From Myxococcota bacterium (GTDB lineage: Bacteria > Myxococcota > XYA12-FULL-58-9 > JALHOP01): a stretch of DNA of 64,000 nt. The notes beneath the pieces were generated by a model. The model did no database searches. It was not told the origin of the DNA and saw only the letters and a program-made list of their open reading frames with translations. The position numbers and the translations under genes were made by a program. The stretch's first letter is position 1, and every line of letters begins with the position of its first letter. Of this stretch, positions 34,742-44,101 are shown one piece after another. The stretch spans positions 248,001 to 312,000 of the forward strand of contig JALHOP010000003.1 of NCBI GenBank assembly GCA_022842935.1, read 5' to 3'.

Positions 34742-35350
34742 ATGGTGTCGCTGTCTGGTGTGGGTGCACGTGTGTCAAGGAGGGTCGCCGCGAGCGTCGG
34801 CGTGACCCTCATCGTCGCCTCCATCGCAGCCGCGCAAACGCCAGTCCCCGCGCCGTCGGCCACCCCCGCGCCTCGTTTCGGGGTACCGCGCTCCGGGGAA
34901 GAGCAGAACCTCTCGGGGCCTGAGCGCCTGGCGCGCGGCGCCTCACACCTCGAGCGGATGCGCGCGGTCTTGAAGACCGTGCTCAAGTACCTCGAAGAGG
35001 CCCGCGAAAAGCGCGACGTCATCAAGCTCAACTGCGTCAACGAGAAGCTGACGGCCGTGAAGGGGCTCCTCAAGATGTCCGAGCAAGCGGACGTCGCGAT
35101 GCAAGAGGCGCTCGCCCGTCGTGACGAAGAGACTGGACGCGACGAATACGACAAGATTTCGATCGCCCGCGGCAAGGTCGACCAGCTTCTCACCGAGAGC
35201 GAAGCGTGCGTCGGCGAGCTGTCCGTGTACGCCGGGGACACCATCGTCGAGATGGTCGGAGGTGACACGGGTGATATTCCCAGCCCGCCCCCGGTGACGC
35301 CTGACATCGTGGTGCGGCCACCCGCCGCGAGCAACGGCGAGAACGGATAG
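34742..35350 (+). CDS. Exported helical protein of unknown function
   Basis: The 202-residue product has a Sec signal peptide (RRVAASVGVTLIVASIAAAQ, cleavage near residue 32). A Pro/Ala linker follows, then a mainly helical region (about 60-170) with ERMRAVLKTVLKYLEEAREKRD and VKGLLKMSEQADVAMQEAL, and a Pro-rich end. Two Cys (in KLNCVNEK and SEACVGEL) could form a disulphide in the periplasm. Similar short helical exported proteins are frequent in Myxococcota, without a known role. The upstream promoter predicts a leaderless message. Confidence 0.75.
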   Translation: MVSLSGVGARVSRRVAASVGVTLIVASIAAAQTPVPAPSATPAPRFGVPRSGEEQNLSGPERLARGASHLERMRAVLKTVLKYLEEAREKRDVIKLNCVNEKLTAVKGLLKMSEQADVAMQEALARRDEETGRDEYDKISIARGKVDQLLTESEACVGELSVYAGDTIVEMVGGDTGDIPSPPPVTPDIVVRPPAASNGENG

Positions 35351-35609
35351 GTCGGTGGAAGACAACCGCCGCGTTTTGCGACGGTAACCGCTTCCTCAAG
35401 CTTCTCCAGCGCAGGCACGCCGATGCGGTGACGCTAGTGGCTCCAGGCGATCTGAAGAAAACCGTGCCCGTTGGCGAGCACCAAATTGTGCTCACACGCG
35501 AGACGCTGAACGACTTCGCCGAAGTGGAAGCCCCGCGTGGCTTCGACTTCGCCGTCATCGCCGCAACTTCAGAGGCCATTACGATGACGGCGCTCGCCAC
35601 CAAAATCAT
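35351..35609. other. No secure gene; possible decayed reading frame
   Basis: This gap has one short open stretch from GTG 35428 (TVPVGEHQIVLTRETLNDFA). It runs into the small ORF at 35610 in another frame and may be an older, frameshifted 5' part of it. No promoter, repeat or RNA gene is seen. Confidence 0.3.
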
Positions 35610-35921
35610 TTGCAGGACGAGCCTCCCGCGATCCATCCAACTTCACCCAGTAAATACTTCGAAGTCGAGCGAACGCCGGGATCTCCCTGCTGGGTCGTCT
35701 ACGAGTTGAAGGACACTGAGCAGCAGTTCGTCGACCAGCTCTCTCTGGCTCAAAGTGGACCGGCACCGCGCAAGGCAGTGACACGATTGCTCACCGACCA
35801 AGGCTTCGAGGCGCCTGTTGCGCGCGAGCTGGCAAAGGTTCTCGTGGATTCCAAACTACGAATCATGAACATCGCCGAGTTCCAGGAGCTTGCTTTTCAC
35901 GTCCTGTACGCGCCGCGGTAG
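35610..35921 (+). CDS. Small protein of unknown function, possibly the end of a broken gene
   Basis: The 103-residue frame reads as a plausible protein (VVYELKDTEQQFVDQLSLAQ, AVTRLLTDQGFEAPVARELAKVLVD) with an amphipathic helical C-terminal half. No family is recognised. There is no ribosome site before the ATG, and an open stretch in another frame just upstream could be its lost N-terminus. It lies at the start of a region of decayed genes. It could also be chance in GC-rich DNA. Confidence 0.4.
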   Translation: MQDEPPAIHPTSPSKYFEVERTPGSPCWVVYELKDTEQQFVDQLSLAQSGPAPRKAVTRLLTDQGFEAPVARELAKVLVDSKLRIMNIAEFQELAFHVLYAPR

Positions 35922-36237
35922 GTCGCGCGACAGCAGAGCGAAGCGGCTACATCGCTTTGCTACCCGGGGCTCCTAGGGCTCGAAGGAGCAGAGAAGCACG
36001 CGCAGGTGATCCCCACGCAGACCACTGCAATGCTTCGGTACGGCTCATCGTCGCGGTCAATCCAATGGGCTCGACGGTTGCACCACGTCGCGGGATGCGC
36101 CTCGCCGTCGCTGTGTCAGCAACGCTCGTCATCGCGTGGTGATGGACCGTCCTTTAGATCCGAATCCCTTCTTGAACGCCCCTCAATCTTCCGTCCAGTG
36201 AACGGGCCACGTACGATGACCTCGTGGCGACCGTTCA

Positions 36238-36951
36238 TCACCACCGTGACCATGCCGCCACCGGCCAGATCGCGCCGCGGTCGACGAGGCCGAGCGCCGC
36301 GACCACCGCTTCGTCGGAGGGCGCGTTGCCCGCGTACCACAGAACCTGATCGAGCAACGACAGCGCGTCACGCACCGAGCTCTGCGCCTCGCGCACGACG
36401 GCCGACAGCGCCGGCGCGCCGATCTCGACGTTCTCGCCCTTCAGCACGTGGCGCACGTGCTCGGCGAGCGTCTGATTCGAGACCCGCCGGAAGTCGAAGC
36501 GCTGGCATCGCGACAAGATGGTGATCGGGATCTTATGCGGCTCGGTGGTCGCGAAAACGAACTTCACGTGCGCGGGCGGCTCTTCCAGGGTCTTCAATAG
36601 CGCATTGAAGGCCGCGGTCGAGAGCATGTGCACTTTCGTCGATGATGTAGAGCTTGAACTTCGAGCGCGATGGCAAGTAACGCACCGTCTCGCGCAGCTC
36701 GCGCACGATGTCCTTGCACGATGCGCAGACGCCGCACGGATCGGGACGCATCCCGTTGTCGCAGTTCAACACCTTGGCGAGGACACGCGCACACGTGGTC
36801 TTGCCGACACCGCGGGCCCCCGTGAATACGAAGGCGTGATGTACCGGCCCATGGTGATGGCGTTCTGCAAGGTGCGAACGACATGTTCTTGGCCGATGAC
36901 GTCGGCGAAGGTCGCCGGACGGTACTTGCGCGCGAGGACTAGGTACGACAC
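36238..36951 (-). pseudogene. dnaX: dnaX (DNA polymerase III tau/gamma) relic, frameshifted and truncated
   Basis: Three minus-strand frames in order spell the start of DnaX: SYLVLARKYRPATFADVIGQ (from ATG 36951), then the P-loop region TGARGVGKTTCARVLAKVL and CGVCASCKDI, then LSTAAFNALLKTLEEPPAHV with FATTEPHKIPITILSRCQRF. One base is missing near 36838 (GRY/HHAF junction) and one A is extra near 36634-36636 (IIDE/VHML junction). About two dozen residues around the usual 'EIDGASN' segment are deleted between CASCKDI and RELRETVRYLPS. Homology stops near 36265, about one third into the gene, so the collar and tau domains are gone. It cannot make a working clamp-loader subunit; an intact dnaX must exist elsewhere. 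Confidence 0.88.
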
Positions 36952-37263
36952 GGAGCGTGTACCTATGCGATCGAGGGCGGCGCGTCTACGTCGGGACAGC
37001 TCGAGCTCGCGTGCCCCGGGATCGAGCCAAAGAAGGCTCTACCCCCGGCAGCGAACAAGCTCAGGTAACTACTGAGTCTGACCGTCGATGGAGCTCGAAC
37101 GCGACCATCGAGATCGACGGCGAGCAATCGAATGCTCGGACGGTGCGTATCACCGATGCGAACGGTTGCTTCGTCGCCGGATATGCGTGCTGCGCTACGT
37201 CACTGGCAAGTCTGGGGGTGTCTTAGCTCTTTCTTCACGGCGGCCCCACGTAACAGACGTCCC
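36952..37263. other. Non-coding or decayed spacer
   Basis: No intact gene. A short plus-strand stretch (YAIEGGASTSGQLELACPG, stop near 37069) has the look of a gene's last codons, but its upstream part is replaced by the dnaX relic. This fits a junction of rearranged fragments. Confidence 0.35.
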
Positions 37264-38367
37264 ATGCCTTCCAATCTCCCAACTTCGGGAGCCTCTGGGA
37301 AACCCCGGACGATTCAGGTCAACGACGCCCCTGACGGGCTGTCAAGCAACTTAGCTTCCGGCGTCGCCGAAACAGAAGACAGCAAACGAAAAGGTCAGGG
37401 TTTTAGCATGAGCATCCATCAGTTGCGCCGAAGGTTCGATGCTGCGGCTCTAGCCCGCGTGGGCCGCCTTGTGGAAAGCGAGACCCTCACTTGCATGGCC
37501 ATCGGCGGCATTGGTGTGAACGTCAAACCCGTGATCGACTCAATCCTGCTGGGCGAGGGGCTGCCGCGGAACGATGCTGTGCGATCTGGGTTGATCGCGC
37601 TAGCGGCGCAGCATTCTGCCATCTTGCAGTTTTTGGTCGACGGAAAGTCCGAAGGGTTTTCTTTGGATGCAACCATCGCCGCCGCGACCCAGGCTGCGTT
37701 TGCCCTACCAGCAAAAAAGGACTTCTCACCTGGATACCACGCGGCCATCGCCACCCTGGCTGAGGTCATGTCGAAATACGACCTCCACGCGTACACGCGC
37801 TGGCGAGACGTGCCCGAAGCGACCCGCAACGCTATCCTCACGGTTGCCGCAGAGCGTGTTGGCACGGACGATTTGACCGAAAGGATGCAAGCTCTCGCCT
37901 GGCGAAGCATGAAGTCGGTAGGTCAGACTGAGAAACAGGCGGAGCTGAAGCGACGCATCCAAGGTGTTCTGTGTGACTCAGGTGTACAGCGGATGTCGGA
38001 TGGCACCACGAGCCATTACCATCAGTGCCTCTTCTTCGTCGAAGACGCAGTCGATGCTATGCGGGGCGAAGGAATTGAATTCTCTTCCAAGGCGCTGAAA
38101 GCTGCCACGAGAACACCGACGTGTGGCGTGACTGTCCGGCTCGATGGCGACGACGTTTCTTGTTCCGCGGTTGGATTCTCAATAGAAAGAGGCAAGGCCC
38201 TCCTGAGCTTCGAGACAGCGTCTGGCTGGAAAACCGTTCCACACGTTGACGCACAGTCAGTTGTTGCGCAGAGCCCCGATAGAGTCGCGCTGCTCGTCGC
38301 GGTGGCAGCAGCCTACAGGAGGGTAGCCGACGATATCGCCGACAAGCTGAGATTCCTCGGGAGTTGA
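37264..38367 (+). CDS. Orphan protein of unknown function in an A/T-richer stretch
   Basis: From ATG 37264 the product is 367 residues. ATG 37408 (319 residues, MSIHQLRRRFD) has a better ribosome site (CAGGG at seven bases) and may be the true start. The protein is soluble and mainly helical (RSGLIALAAQHSAILQFLV, YHAAIATLAEVMSKYDLHAY), with a beta-rich end (CGVTVRLDGDDVSCSAVGF). No motif is recognised. Its third codon positions are visibly less GC-biased than those of neighbours, and it lies between a dnaX relic and IS relics, so it was probably acquired by transfer. Confidence 0.6.
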   Translation: MPSNLPTSGASGKPRTIQVNDAPDGLSSNLASGVAETEDSKRKGQGFSMSIHQLRRRFDAAALARVGRLVESETLTCMAIGGIGVNVKPVIDSILLGEGLPRNDAVRSGLIALAAQHSAILQFLVDGKSEGFSLDATIAAATQAAFALPAKKDFSPGYHAAIATLAEVMSKYDLHAYTRWRDVPEATRNAILTVAAERVGTDDLTERMQALAWRSMKSVGQTEKQAELKRRIQGVLCDSGVQRMSDGTTSHYHQCLFFVEDAVDAMRGEGIEFSSKALKAATRTPTCGVTVRLDGDDVSCSAVGFSIERGKALLSFETASGWKTVPHVDAQSVVAQSPDRVALLVAVAAAYRRVADDIADKLRFLGS

Positions 38368-38435
38368 CCGTGATACACACCGAGGAAGCAGGCGACTTTC
38401 GGGATAGCGAGCAACGCATGCTTCTCGCAACCAAC

Positions 38436-38697
38436 CTCGAATGGAGCCATGCCGTCGAGTGAGCTGTGCGGTCTGACTCCGTTGTAGCTCTCTCTCCGCC
38501 GTCGATCTTCGGTCGCGCCTCCGCCAGCTCCGTGAGCCAGTGCGCGCCTCAAGGCACTCGGAGTGCAGCTTGCCGCCAAAGGTTTCTAAGCAGGCGCTCC
38601 CGTTGGGCTCTCGTTGTTGCGGTACGCCCATGCATCGAGGGTTCGGCCAGTGAGATCCAGGCCGTTATCGCAGACGATGACGTGCGGCGCGCGTGAA
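38436..38697 (-). pseudogene. IS3-type transposase (OrfB) relic
   Basis: Read on the minus strand, pieces in three frames match the end of an IS3-family integrase-core transposase: VCDNGLDLTGRTLDAWAYRN, then LETFGGKLHSECLEA, then ESYNGVRPHSSLDGMAPFE. The DDE-domain 'DNG..' Asp and the 'N.VRPHSSL' ending are clear. Several frameshifts separate the parts and nothing of the N-terminal half or OrfA is found, so only a decayed fragment is left. Confidence 0.8.
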
Positions 38698-38752
38698 CGA
38701 CCGGACTCTCTTCGCCGGCCGAGCCGCGTCTCGCTCACTTCGTAAGACCCGG

Positions 38753-39161
38753 TCAACCGCCACAAGCAGCGGATTCTTGGGGTCGCTGAAGGGAGGCGGG
38801 GCGGGTGGCAACTGCGTCGGTGGCGATGCGGTACGCAAGAACCCCGGCAACACCCGACGCCGCACAGATCTGCGCGTCTGTCTCAGGGACGCAGACGCAC
38901 TGGTTGTTGCTGCATTGCGAGCCAGCATCACACCCAGGACTGCACGCGACGGAGCGCAGCGTGCCGTAGTTGTCCGCGGCGCTCAGCACCCCGCACTCGG
39001 CCTGCAATCGCGTACGGAACACCGCGTCCGTCTCGGGGGTGCAGCGGTCCTTGTTCACCGCCGCCGCCATCGCTGCTGGAACAGGCCGCGACCGCGATGA
39101 GCGCGAGCGATGAGAACGAAAGGAGCCTCAGGTGGTGCTGCTTGCCTCTGTCGGATGTCAT
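38753..39161 (-). pseudogene. Frameshifted Cys-rich lipoprotein
   Basis: ATG 39161 opens a good lipoprotein signal (LRLLSFSSLALIAVAAC, then SSSDGGGG). Near 39055-39070, at a run of GGC repeats, the frame shifts. The continuation in the next frame is a Cys-rich domain (CTPETDAVFRTRLQAECG, CSPGCDAGSQCSNNQCVC, PETDAQICAASG) that ends at 38753. The 'C-x-PETDA-x-C' pattern recurs in surface proteins of myxobacteria. Slippage in the GGC run is the simplest cause. The C-terminus appears cut off next to the IS3 relic. Confidence 0.65.
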
Positions 39162-39184
39162 GCTCGAAGTCCTCGTGCGTGTGT

Positions 39185-39654
39185 TGCGTTGGAACGCGCT
39201 TGCTCGACGACCGCGACGAAGAATTTCTTGGCAGCGTGGTGCTTGAGCAAGCGCTCGCGGTTCCGCGAGAAGCTCGAATGGTCGAAGCACTCCTCGACCG
39301 TGTCCATGTCGAGAGACCAGCGAAACAGCAGGTTGTAGTCGAGCTGCTCGCAGAGCAGGCGCTCGCTGCGCACCGTGTAGAGCACGATCAGCAAACTCGC
39401 CTTGAGCAACCGCTACGGCGGAATCGATGGCCGACCCGTCGTGCTGTACATCGCGCTCAAGTCGCGAGCGATCGCCTTGAGAGCGTCGTCGGCGAGCTGT
39501 TTGACGCGGCGGATCGGGTGGTCCTTGGGCACACGCTGGTCCGGCGTGCGCAGCGTCAACATCGTCGATTGGTTCGATGGGACTCCGCGCATCGCTGCCT
39601 CCGAGGAAGGAGGCGTCAGATCATTTCACGCGGCGCTTTTCAACAGCCTGCTAG
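39185..39654 (-). mobile_element. IS5/IS1182-type element fragment with broken transposase
   Basis: The minus strand from ATG 39592 encodes the N-terminus of an IS5/IS1182-like transposase: RTPDQRVPKDHPIRRVKQLA, STTGRPSIPP, a TAG stop where Glu is usual, then RLLKASLLIVLYTVRSERLL, CEQLDYNLLFRW and DHSSFSRNRERLLKHHAAK. It breaks off near 39185. Upstream of the start, the element end is visible as CTAGCAGGCTGTTGAAAA (minus strand, 39637-39654), a typical terminal sequence of this group. This end lies six bases from the stop codon of the Ala-rich gene. The DDE catalytic part is missing. Confidence 0.8.
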
Positions 39655-39659
39655 CTAAG

Positions 39660-40994
39660 CTAGTAGCCGGACGAATCGTATCGGGGTGCGTTGGCAGCCT
39701 CGAGATCGTCGAGGTACCGCCGAACTCGCCCCTGTGCGTCGTCGAGCGACGCTTGGGCCTGTCGCGAGGCGGCTTCGGCTGTCGTAGCGGCATTGTCCGC
39801 GATAGTGGCGCTGCGCTGCGCCTTCGCCGCCGCGTCTTTCGCCTGTTGCGCCGCCTTGGTAAGCGAGCTCAGGACACTGCTGTTCTTCCCAAGAGCGGCG
39901 AACTGGGCTGCGAGCTGCCTCGCCGCGTCGAACGCTGCTGCTGCCTTCGCGGCGCCGCTTGCTGCGAGGCGCTTCGCCTCCGCAGAGTGCTGGCGCGCCT
40001 CCCCGGCACGTGCCGCAGCGGTGTCGCGAAACCCAGTGATCTGTGCCACCACGGGATCCGCTCCTGCGGTGCCCCCGGACCCCAGCGCGTTGGAGACCAC
40101 CGGCAGCTTGCTGTTCGCGTTCTTCGCAGCGCCGCTGGCTGCGCGCTGGGCCGATGCCCCTGATGAGGCCTCGCTCTGGGCGCCAACGACCTCGGCCTGT
40201 GCGCTGGCGATGAGCTTAATCACGTCAGCAACCTCGCGCGGGTCGGCCGAGTTAGACAGTGCCTTGCCAAGGTTCGTCACTGCGACATCTGCGGCGGTCG
40301 CGGCACGCCCGGCGGACGTCGTGAGCCGCGCGGCCTGGTCGACGAGAGTCATCGTCGGCGCGAGGGCACTGCGCGCCAACCCCTGGCTCTGGAGTGCTGC
40401 AAGGGCACCTTGGGCGTTCTCTAGCGCCGCCTGAGCGCGCTCACTCGCCGCCCGTGCCCCAGAAGCCGCCTGGTCAGCAACGGCTTGTTGAGCTGAGGCC
40501 TTCCCCCAAGCCTCCTGGGCCTTTGCCATCGCCGCATCGGCGTCGTCGGCGCGTCCACGCGTCGCGTGGGCTATGGCCTTGCTTACCCAGTCCTGGGCCT
40601 CCTTGAGAAACGCGGCGGCAGTCTTGTTCGCGCGTTCGGCGGCCTCCTTGAGCGAGGCAGCTTCGCTAGCAGCGGATTGCACGGCTGCAACGATTTCAGA
40701 GATTTCGCTGGAAATCCCGGCTTCCTCTGCAGACGTTCCGCCAACACCAGATGCCGTCGTCGCGCCGGGCTCCTGCGTCGTGCCGATCGGCAACACTTGA
40801 ACAGGGCGGGTGCTCACGCGTGTCGAGGTGCGGGGCTCGCCGCCGTTCACCGACGTGATTCCGCGCTCCGGAGCAAGGCCAGTCGCGTGCTCGGTGAGTC
40901 CGCGGACGGGGGTGCCTGTTGATTCAGCAGCCTGGTCGGCCGTGGTGTGGGTTCCCGCCGCTGGAAAACCCGTTCGTGCTCGCGTTGCGTCCAT
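39660..40994 (-). CDS. Ala-rich coiled-coil protein
   Basis: ATG 40994 gives 444 residues; the reading frame is open to 41225, but that would overlap the divergent gene. The first 80 residues are Thr/Pro/Gly-rich and disordered. The rest is very Ala-rich helix (for example AQEAWGKASAQQAVADQAAS, AKDAAAKAQRSATIADNAAT), with Ser/Lys/Gln/Glu at other heptad positions and a short tail ending SSGY. There is no signal peptide or membrane helix. Such helices resemble apolipoprotein-like or late-embryogenesis-like Ala-rich helices; no function is claimed. It diverges from the membrane sulfatase-like gene with 109 bp between, and an IS fragment abuts its stop. Confidence 0.6.
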   Translation of the reverse strand: MDATRARTGFPAAGTHTTADQAAESTGTPVRGLTEHATGLAPERGITSVNGGEPRTSTRVSTRPVQVLPIGTTQEPGATTASGVGGTSAEEAGISSEISEIVAAVQSAASEAASLKEAAERANKTAAAFLKEAQDWVSKAIAHATRGRADDADAAMAKAQEAWGKASAQQAVADQAASGARAASERAQAALENAQGALAALQSQGLARSALAPTMTLVDQAARLTTSAGRAATAADVAVTNLGKALSNSADPREVADVIKLIASAQAEVVGAQSEASSGASAQRAASGAAKNANSKLPVVSNALGSGGTAGADPVVAQITGFRDTAAARAGEARQHSAEAKRLAASGAAKAAAAFDAARQLAAQFAALGKNSSVLSSLTKAAQQAKDAAAKAQRSATIADNAATTAEAASRQAQASLDDAQGRVRRYLDDLEAANAPRYDSSGY

Positions 40995-41103
40995 TGGGCT
41001 ACACGCTCCCTTGCGTTGCAGCATTAACTCGAATCGTAGCACGTGGTTCGGCGCCGGCCCTGACCGGGTGTCGGTCTTGTCTAGGGTTCGGCCCTGCAAG
41101 AAG

Positions 41104-44094
41104 ATGCGCTCCGTGACCCTTGGCACCGCGTTCCTTTGGACACTCGCCTGGGTGATGACCTGGTCGGCCGTGGACCTTGGGATGAGCGCGTGGATCCTGG
41201 CACACGAGCTGCCGCCTTCTGTCATGACGCGTAAGAACGACGGTGGTCACAGTCGGGCTCTAGCCGTTTCGTTTCTTTTTCGGCTCGCCGGGTTCGTGGT
41301 GACGCTGGCGTTGGTGCTCGCGGGTTTGCTCCTGCTGTTCGAGGTTCGTCGAGTGGGCATGTTCCTGGTCCTGCTCACGAGCTACGTCTTCGTCTACAAC
41401 GCGGTGCAGAATCCGCAGATTTTCGACGAGTACGCTTGGTTGCGCGGGAGCGTGCGCTGGTGCGCGCGCAGGCTTGGACCCGGTGTCGCGGTGGGCGTTG
41501 GCTTTGCCACCTTGCTCCTGCTCAACCTCGAGCTCGCGAGTGCAAGCTCACAGCACGCTGCGCGGGTTGCCGCTGCGGTGCTCATCGACGGCGCCCTCGC
41601 GTACTACCTCATCTTTGTCCAAACGTACGCTGTGCCGCGCCGCCGGCGCCCGGAGCCTCCCGCTCAAAGTCGACCCGATGACGAAAGGCTCAACCTCATC
41701 ATGATCGGCGTCGACTCGCTTCGACGCGACGTGGTGGAGAGCTATTGCGCCAAGCACCCAGATGGTGTCCTCGCCAAGCTGCTCGCCGAGAGTACGTGGT
41801 TTGCGAACACCGTCGCGCCCATCGGGCGGACCTTCCCGGCTCTCATGTCGATCTTTTCAGCGAAGAATCCAGTCGAGCATGGGATCCGTGATGCTCTGTC
41901 GTCAGCGATCCTCGAGGGCGACGCGATTCTCAGAGGGTCTCCTACTTGGCGACTGCGTCACGAGCATGGCTACCAGACCCACGTTGCCATCGACGACTCC
42001 AAGTTTGCGTACTTCCGTGGTGGTGAAACCTTCAACTCCAACCGAGCGCCAAAGCCGGGCATCGGCACACATCTGCTGCCCATCGTGTTTCGCAACAAGA
42101 TCTTCTTTGCGCTGCTCAACAATCGGCTCGGCTTCGCGTTGTTTCCAGAGATCAAGAACAATGCGGCGTTCTTTTTTGCGTACAAGCTGGGCCACTTCAC
42201 TGATGAGGCGCGCGGAGATCTTGCGCGCCTCGCGGCCGGACCGAAGCCGTTCTTCGGGATGTTCCATTCGTGCGGACTGCACTGGCCAGGGAGTGCGGCA
42301 TACCCGTACTACCCGCGTGACGGGCACCCGCCGAAGGATAGCCTCGCGTTCGGATACATGTCCGGCTGGATGCGCGTCGTTGATGCTCGGCTGCGGCCAC
42401 CCGACAAGACGCGCTTGGCTTACAATCGACGGCTCTACGAGCTCGGCGCGGCGATGGTCATCGAGCGTTTCGTTGAACCGCTCCTTGTAGATCTCGAAGC
42501 GTCGGGTCTGCTCGAACGGTCGATGGTGGTCTTCTACTCCGACCACGCCGAGGCGCTGGGTTCGAGCGCCCCGTTGCCAGTGGGTAAGGTACCGACGCAC
42601 GGGACGAGCCTGCTCTGGGACGATGACTCAGTCGAGGAAACGGTGCTGGCAATTCGTTTGCCAAGAGAGCGCCGCGCCAAGCTCCCGCATTCGCGACGCT
42701 GTGATCAGGCTGGTACGATCGATATCCTGCCGACGTTTCTGGAGGTCGCGGGGTTTGCTTGCGAGCAAGTCGATGGGCGCTCGCTACTCGAGCACAGCTC
42801 CACGCGGCTCTATATCAGCGAAACAGCGTTGTGGCTGCGGGAGGCTTTCGCGGAGCAGTTGATCGCGAAGGTGTGGAGACCCGCGACGCTCTACCGCCTC
42901 GAGCCGAGGACCGGCGAGCTCTACCTCGCCCCGGAGTTCGCTCGCCACCTCATTAGCACCAAGCAGCGCGCCATCTATCGCGAAGGACACAGGCTTACGC
43001 TCTACCCCACGTTGTATGGCTACCGCGTTGCTCAGGAGCGCCTAGCAGGCGCTGCCGATGCGACACTCGACCGTGGTGCGCTGCTTGACCAACTACTGGC
43101 GCGTTTCGCGGGCGATGCGCGCGAAGGCCTACTACCTGAGTTTTCGGGCCTCGATGTTGCGACAGGATGTCTAGACTGGATCGAGCTGAGCAAGCCACCC
43201 AGGTCGTCGTTGCTGGGTCTGCAACGTGCCGTCGAGCTCGTCTATCGCTACCACCACATTGACCATGCGCTCGCCGCTTTCGCGGACCTTGCGACCGACG
43301 AGAACGAAAACGTTGCGATTCGCACTAGCGCCTTCGAGTACTTGCTCGTCGTCCTGTTGCTGACGTCCCGCCGCGACTTGAGCCTGCAGGCGATCCTCAA
43401 AGCGTACACCCTGCCGCGTCTCGTTGAGTACATCGATCCCCACGAACGGGCGCGCTTGCTTCGCATGCGGCGTCGATTGCTCAATGCATTCGAAAACGCG
43501 CTCGGCGGGACCGCCATCCCCGAACCGGATCCTCGACAAGTGTCGCCAGAGAGCCACGTGTTCGAGGCCTACCGACAGCTTGAAGCCATGATGAATGCCG
43601 GCGATGGCCACACCGAAACCGCTCGACGACTGCTAAATGCAATCCGGAGCCACCGCGAGTTCGCGCTGGTTGAGCTCAGCCTCGCTCTCCTCGAGGAAGC
43701 GCAACGACTGAGCTTCGAGGTCAACGCTGCTGAGCTCACCAGTGACCACTTTCGTGGTCTTGAGCACCTAACCGATTGGCATCGCGACCGGGGCCTCGTC
43801 CACGAACCCGGTGAAGCGATTGCGCGAGCGCTACAAGTGGCGCGCCACCATCGCCGCAACGACCTGGTCATCGAGATTGCTAAGGACCTATTCCGCCGGC
43901 CACTAATCCCTCTTCGTGTAGGTCTAACGCAGCTCTTCCCTGCTCTTGACGCGATAGCTGACGAACGAGGAGTCGAGGGTAACGCACGATTCAGGTTGCT
44001 CCTCGCCAACACGGGAACCGGTCCTCACGTGGCGCTCGACTCGGTGCGGCGACGCGAGAGGGAGATTTTTGAGATGATTGAGGCGGCGGTGTGA
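41104..44094 (+). CDS. Membrane-bound sulfatase/phosphatase-superfamily protein
   Basis: From ATG 41104 the product is 996 residues. About five hydrophobic segments span residues 5-185 (for example FLFRLAGFVVTLALVLAGLL, VGVGFATLLLLNLELA). The alkaline-phosphatase-superfamily domain starts near 196 with LIMIGVDSLRRDVVESY. The metal Asp is in VDS, the likely nucleophile is Thr in IGRTFPALMS (as in LtaS/EptA-type enzymes, not Cys/Ser as in sulfatases), the second metal pair is in FYSDHAEALG, and the last His is in THGTSL. Residues 665-996 are an extra helical domain. It could transfer or cleave a phosphate ester of lipid or polysaccharide at the membrane; the substrate is unknown. It lies in the accessory region next to the repeats. 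Confidence 0.75.
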   Translation: MRSVTLGTAFLWTLAWVMTWSAVDLGMSAWILAHELPPSVMTRKNDGGHSRALAVSFLFRLAGFVVTLALVLAGLLLLFEVRRVGMFLVLLTSYVFVYNAVQNPQIFDEYAWLRGSVRWCARRLGPGVAVGVGFATLLLLNLELASASSQHAARVAAAVLIDGALAYYLIFVQTYAVPRRRRPEPPAQSRPDDERLNLIMIGVDSLRRDVVESYCAKHPDGVLAKLLAESTWFANTVAPIGRTFPALMSIFSAKNPVEHGIRDALSSAILEGDAILRGSPTWRLRHEHGYQTHVAIDDSKFAYFRGGETFNSNRAPKPGIGTHLLPIVFRNKIFFALLNNRLGFALFPEIKNNAAFFFAYKLGHFTDEARGDLARLAAGPKPFFGMFHSCGLHWPGSAAYPYYPRDGHPPKDSLAFGYMSGWMRVVDARLRPPDKTRLAYNRRLYELGAAMVIERFVEPLLVDLEASGLLERSMVVFYSDHAEALGSSAPLPVGKVPTHGTSLLWDDDSVEETVLAIRLPRERRAKLPHSRRCDQAGTIDILPTFLEVAGFACEQVDGRSLLEHSSTRLYISETALWLREAFAEQLIAKVWRPATLYRLEPRTGELYLAPEFARHLISTKQRAIYREGHRLTLYPTLYGYRVAQERLAGAADATLDRGALLDQLLARFAGDAREGLLPEFSGLDVATGCLDWIELSKPPRSSLLGLQRAVELVYRYHHIDHALAAFADLATDENENVAIRTSAFEYLLVVLLLTSRRDLSLQAILKAYTLPRLVEYIDPHERARLLRMRRRLLNAFENALGGTAIPEPDPRQVSPESHVFEAYRQLEAMMNAGDGHTETARRLLNAIRSHREFALVELSLALLEEAQRLSFEVNAAELTSDHFRGLEHLTDWHRDRGLVHEPGEAIARALQVARHHRRNDLVIEIAKDLFRRPLIPLRVGLTQLFPALDAIADERGVEGNARFRLLLANTGTGPHVALDSVRRREREIFEMIEAAV

Positions 44095-44101
44095 GCCGTG
44101 G

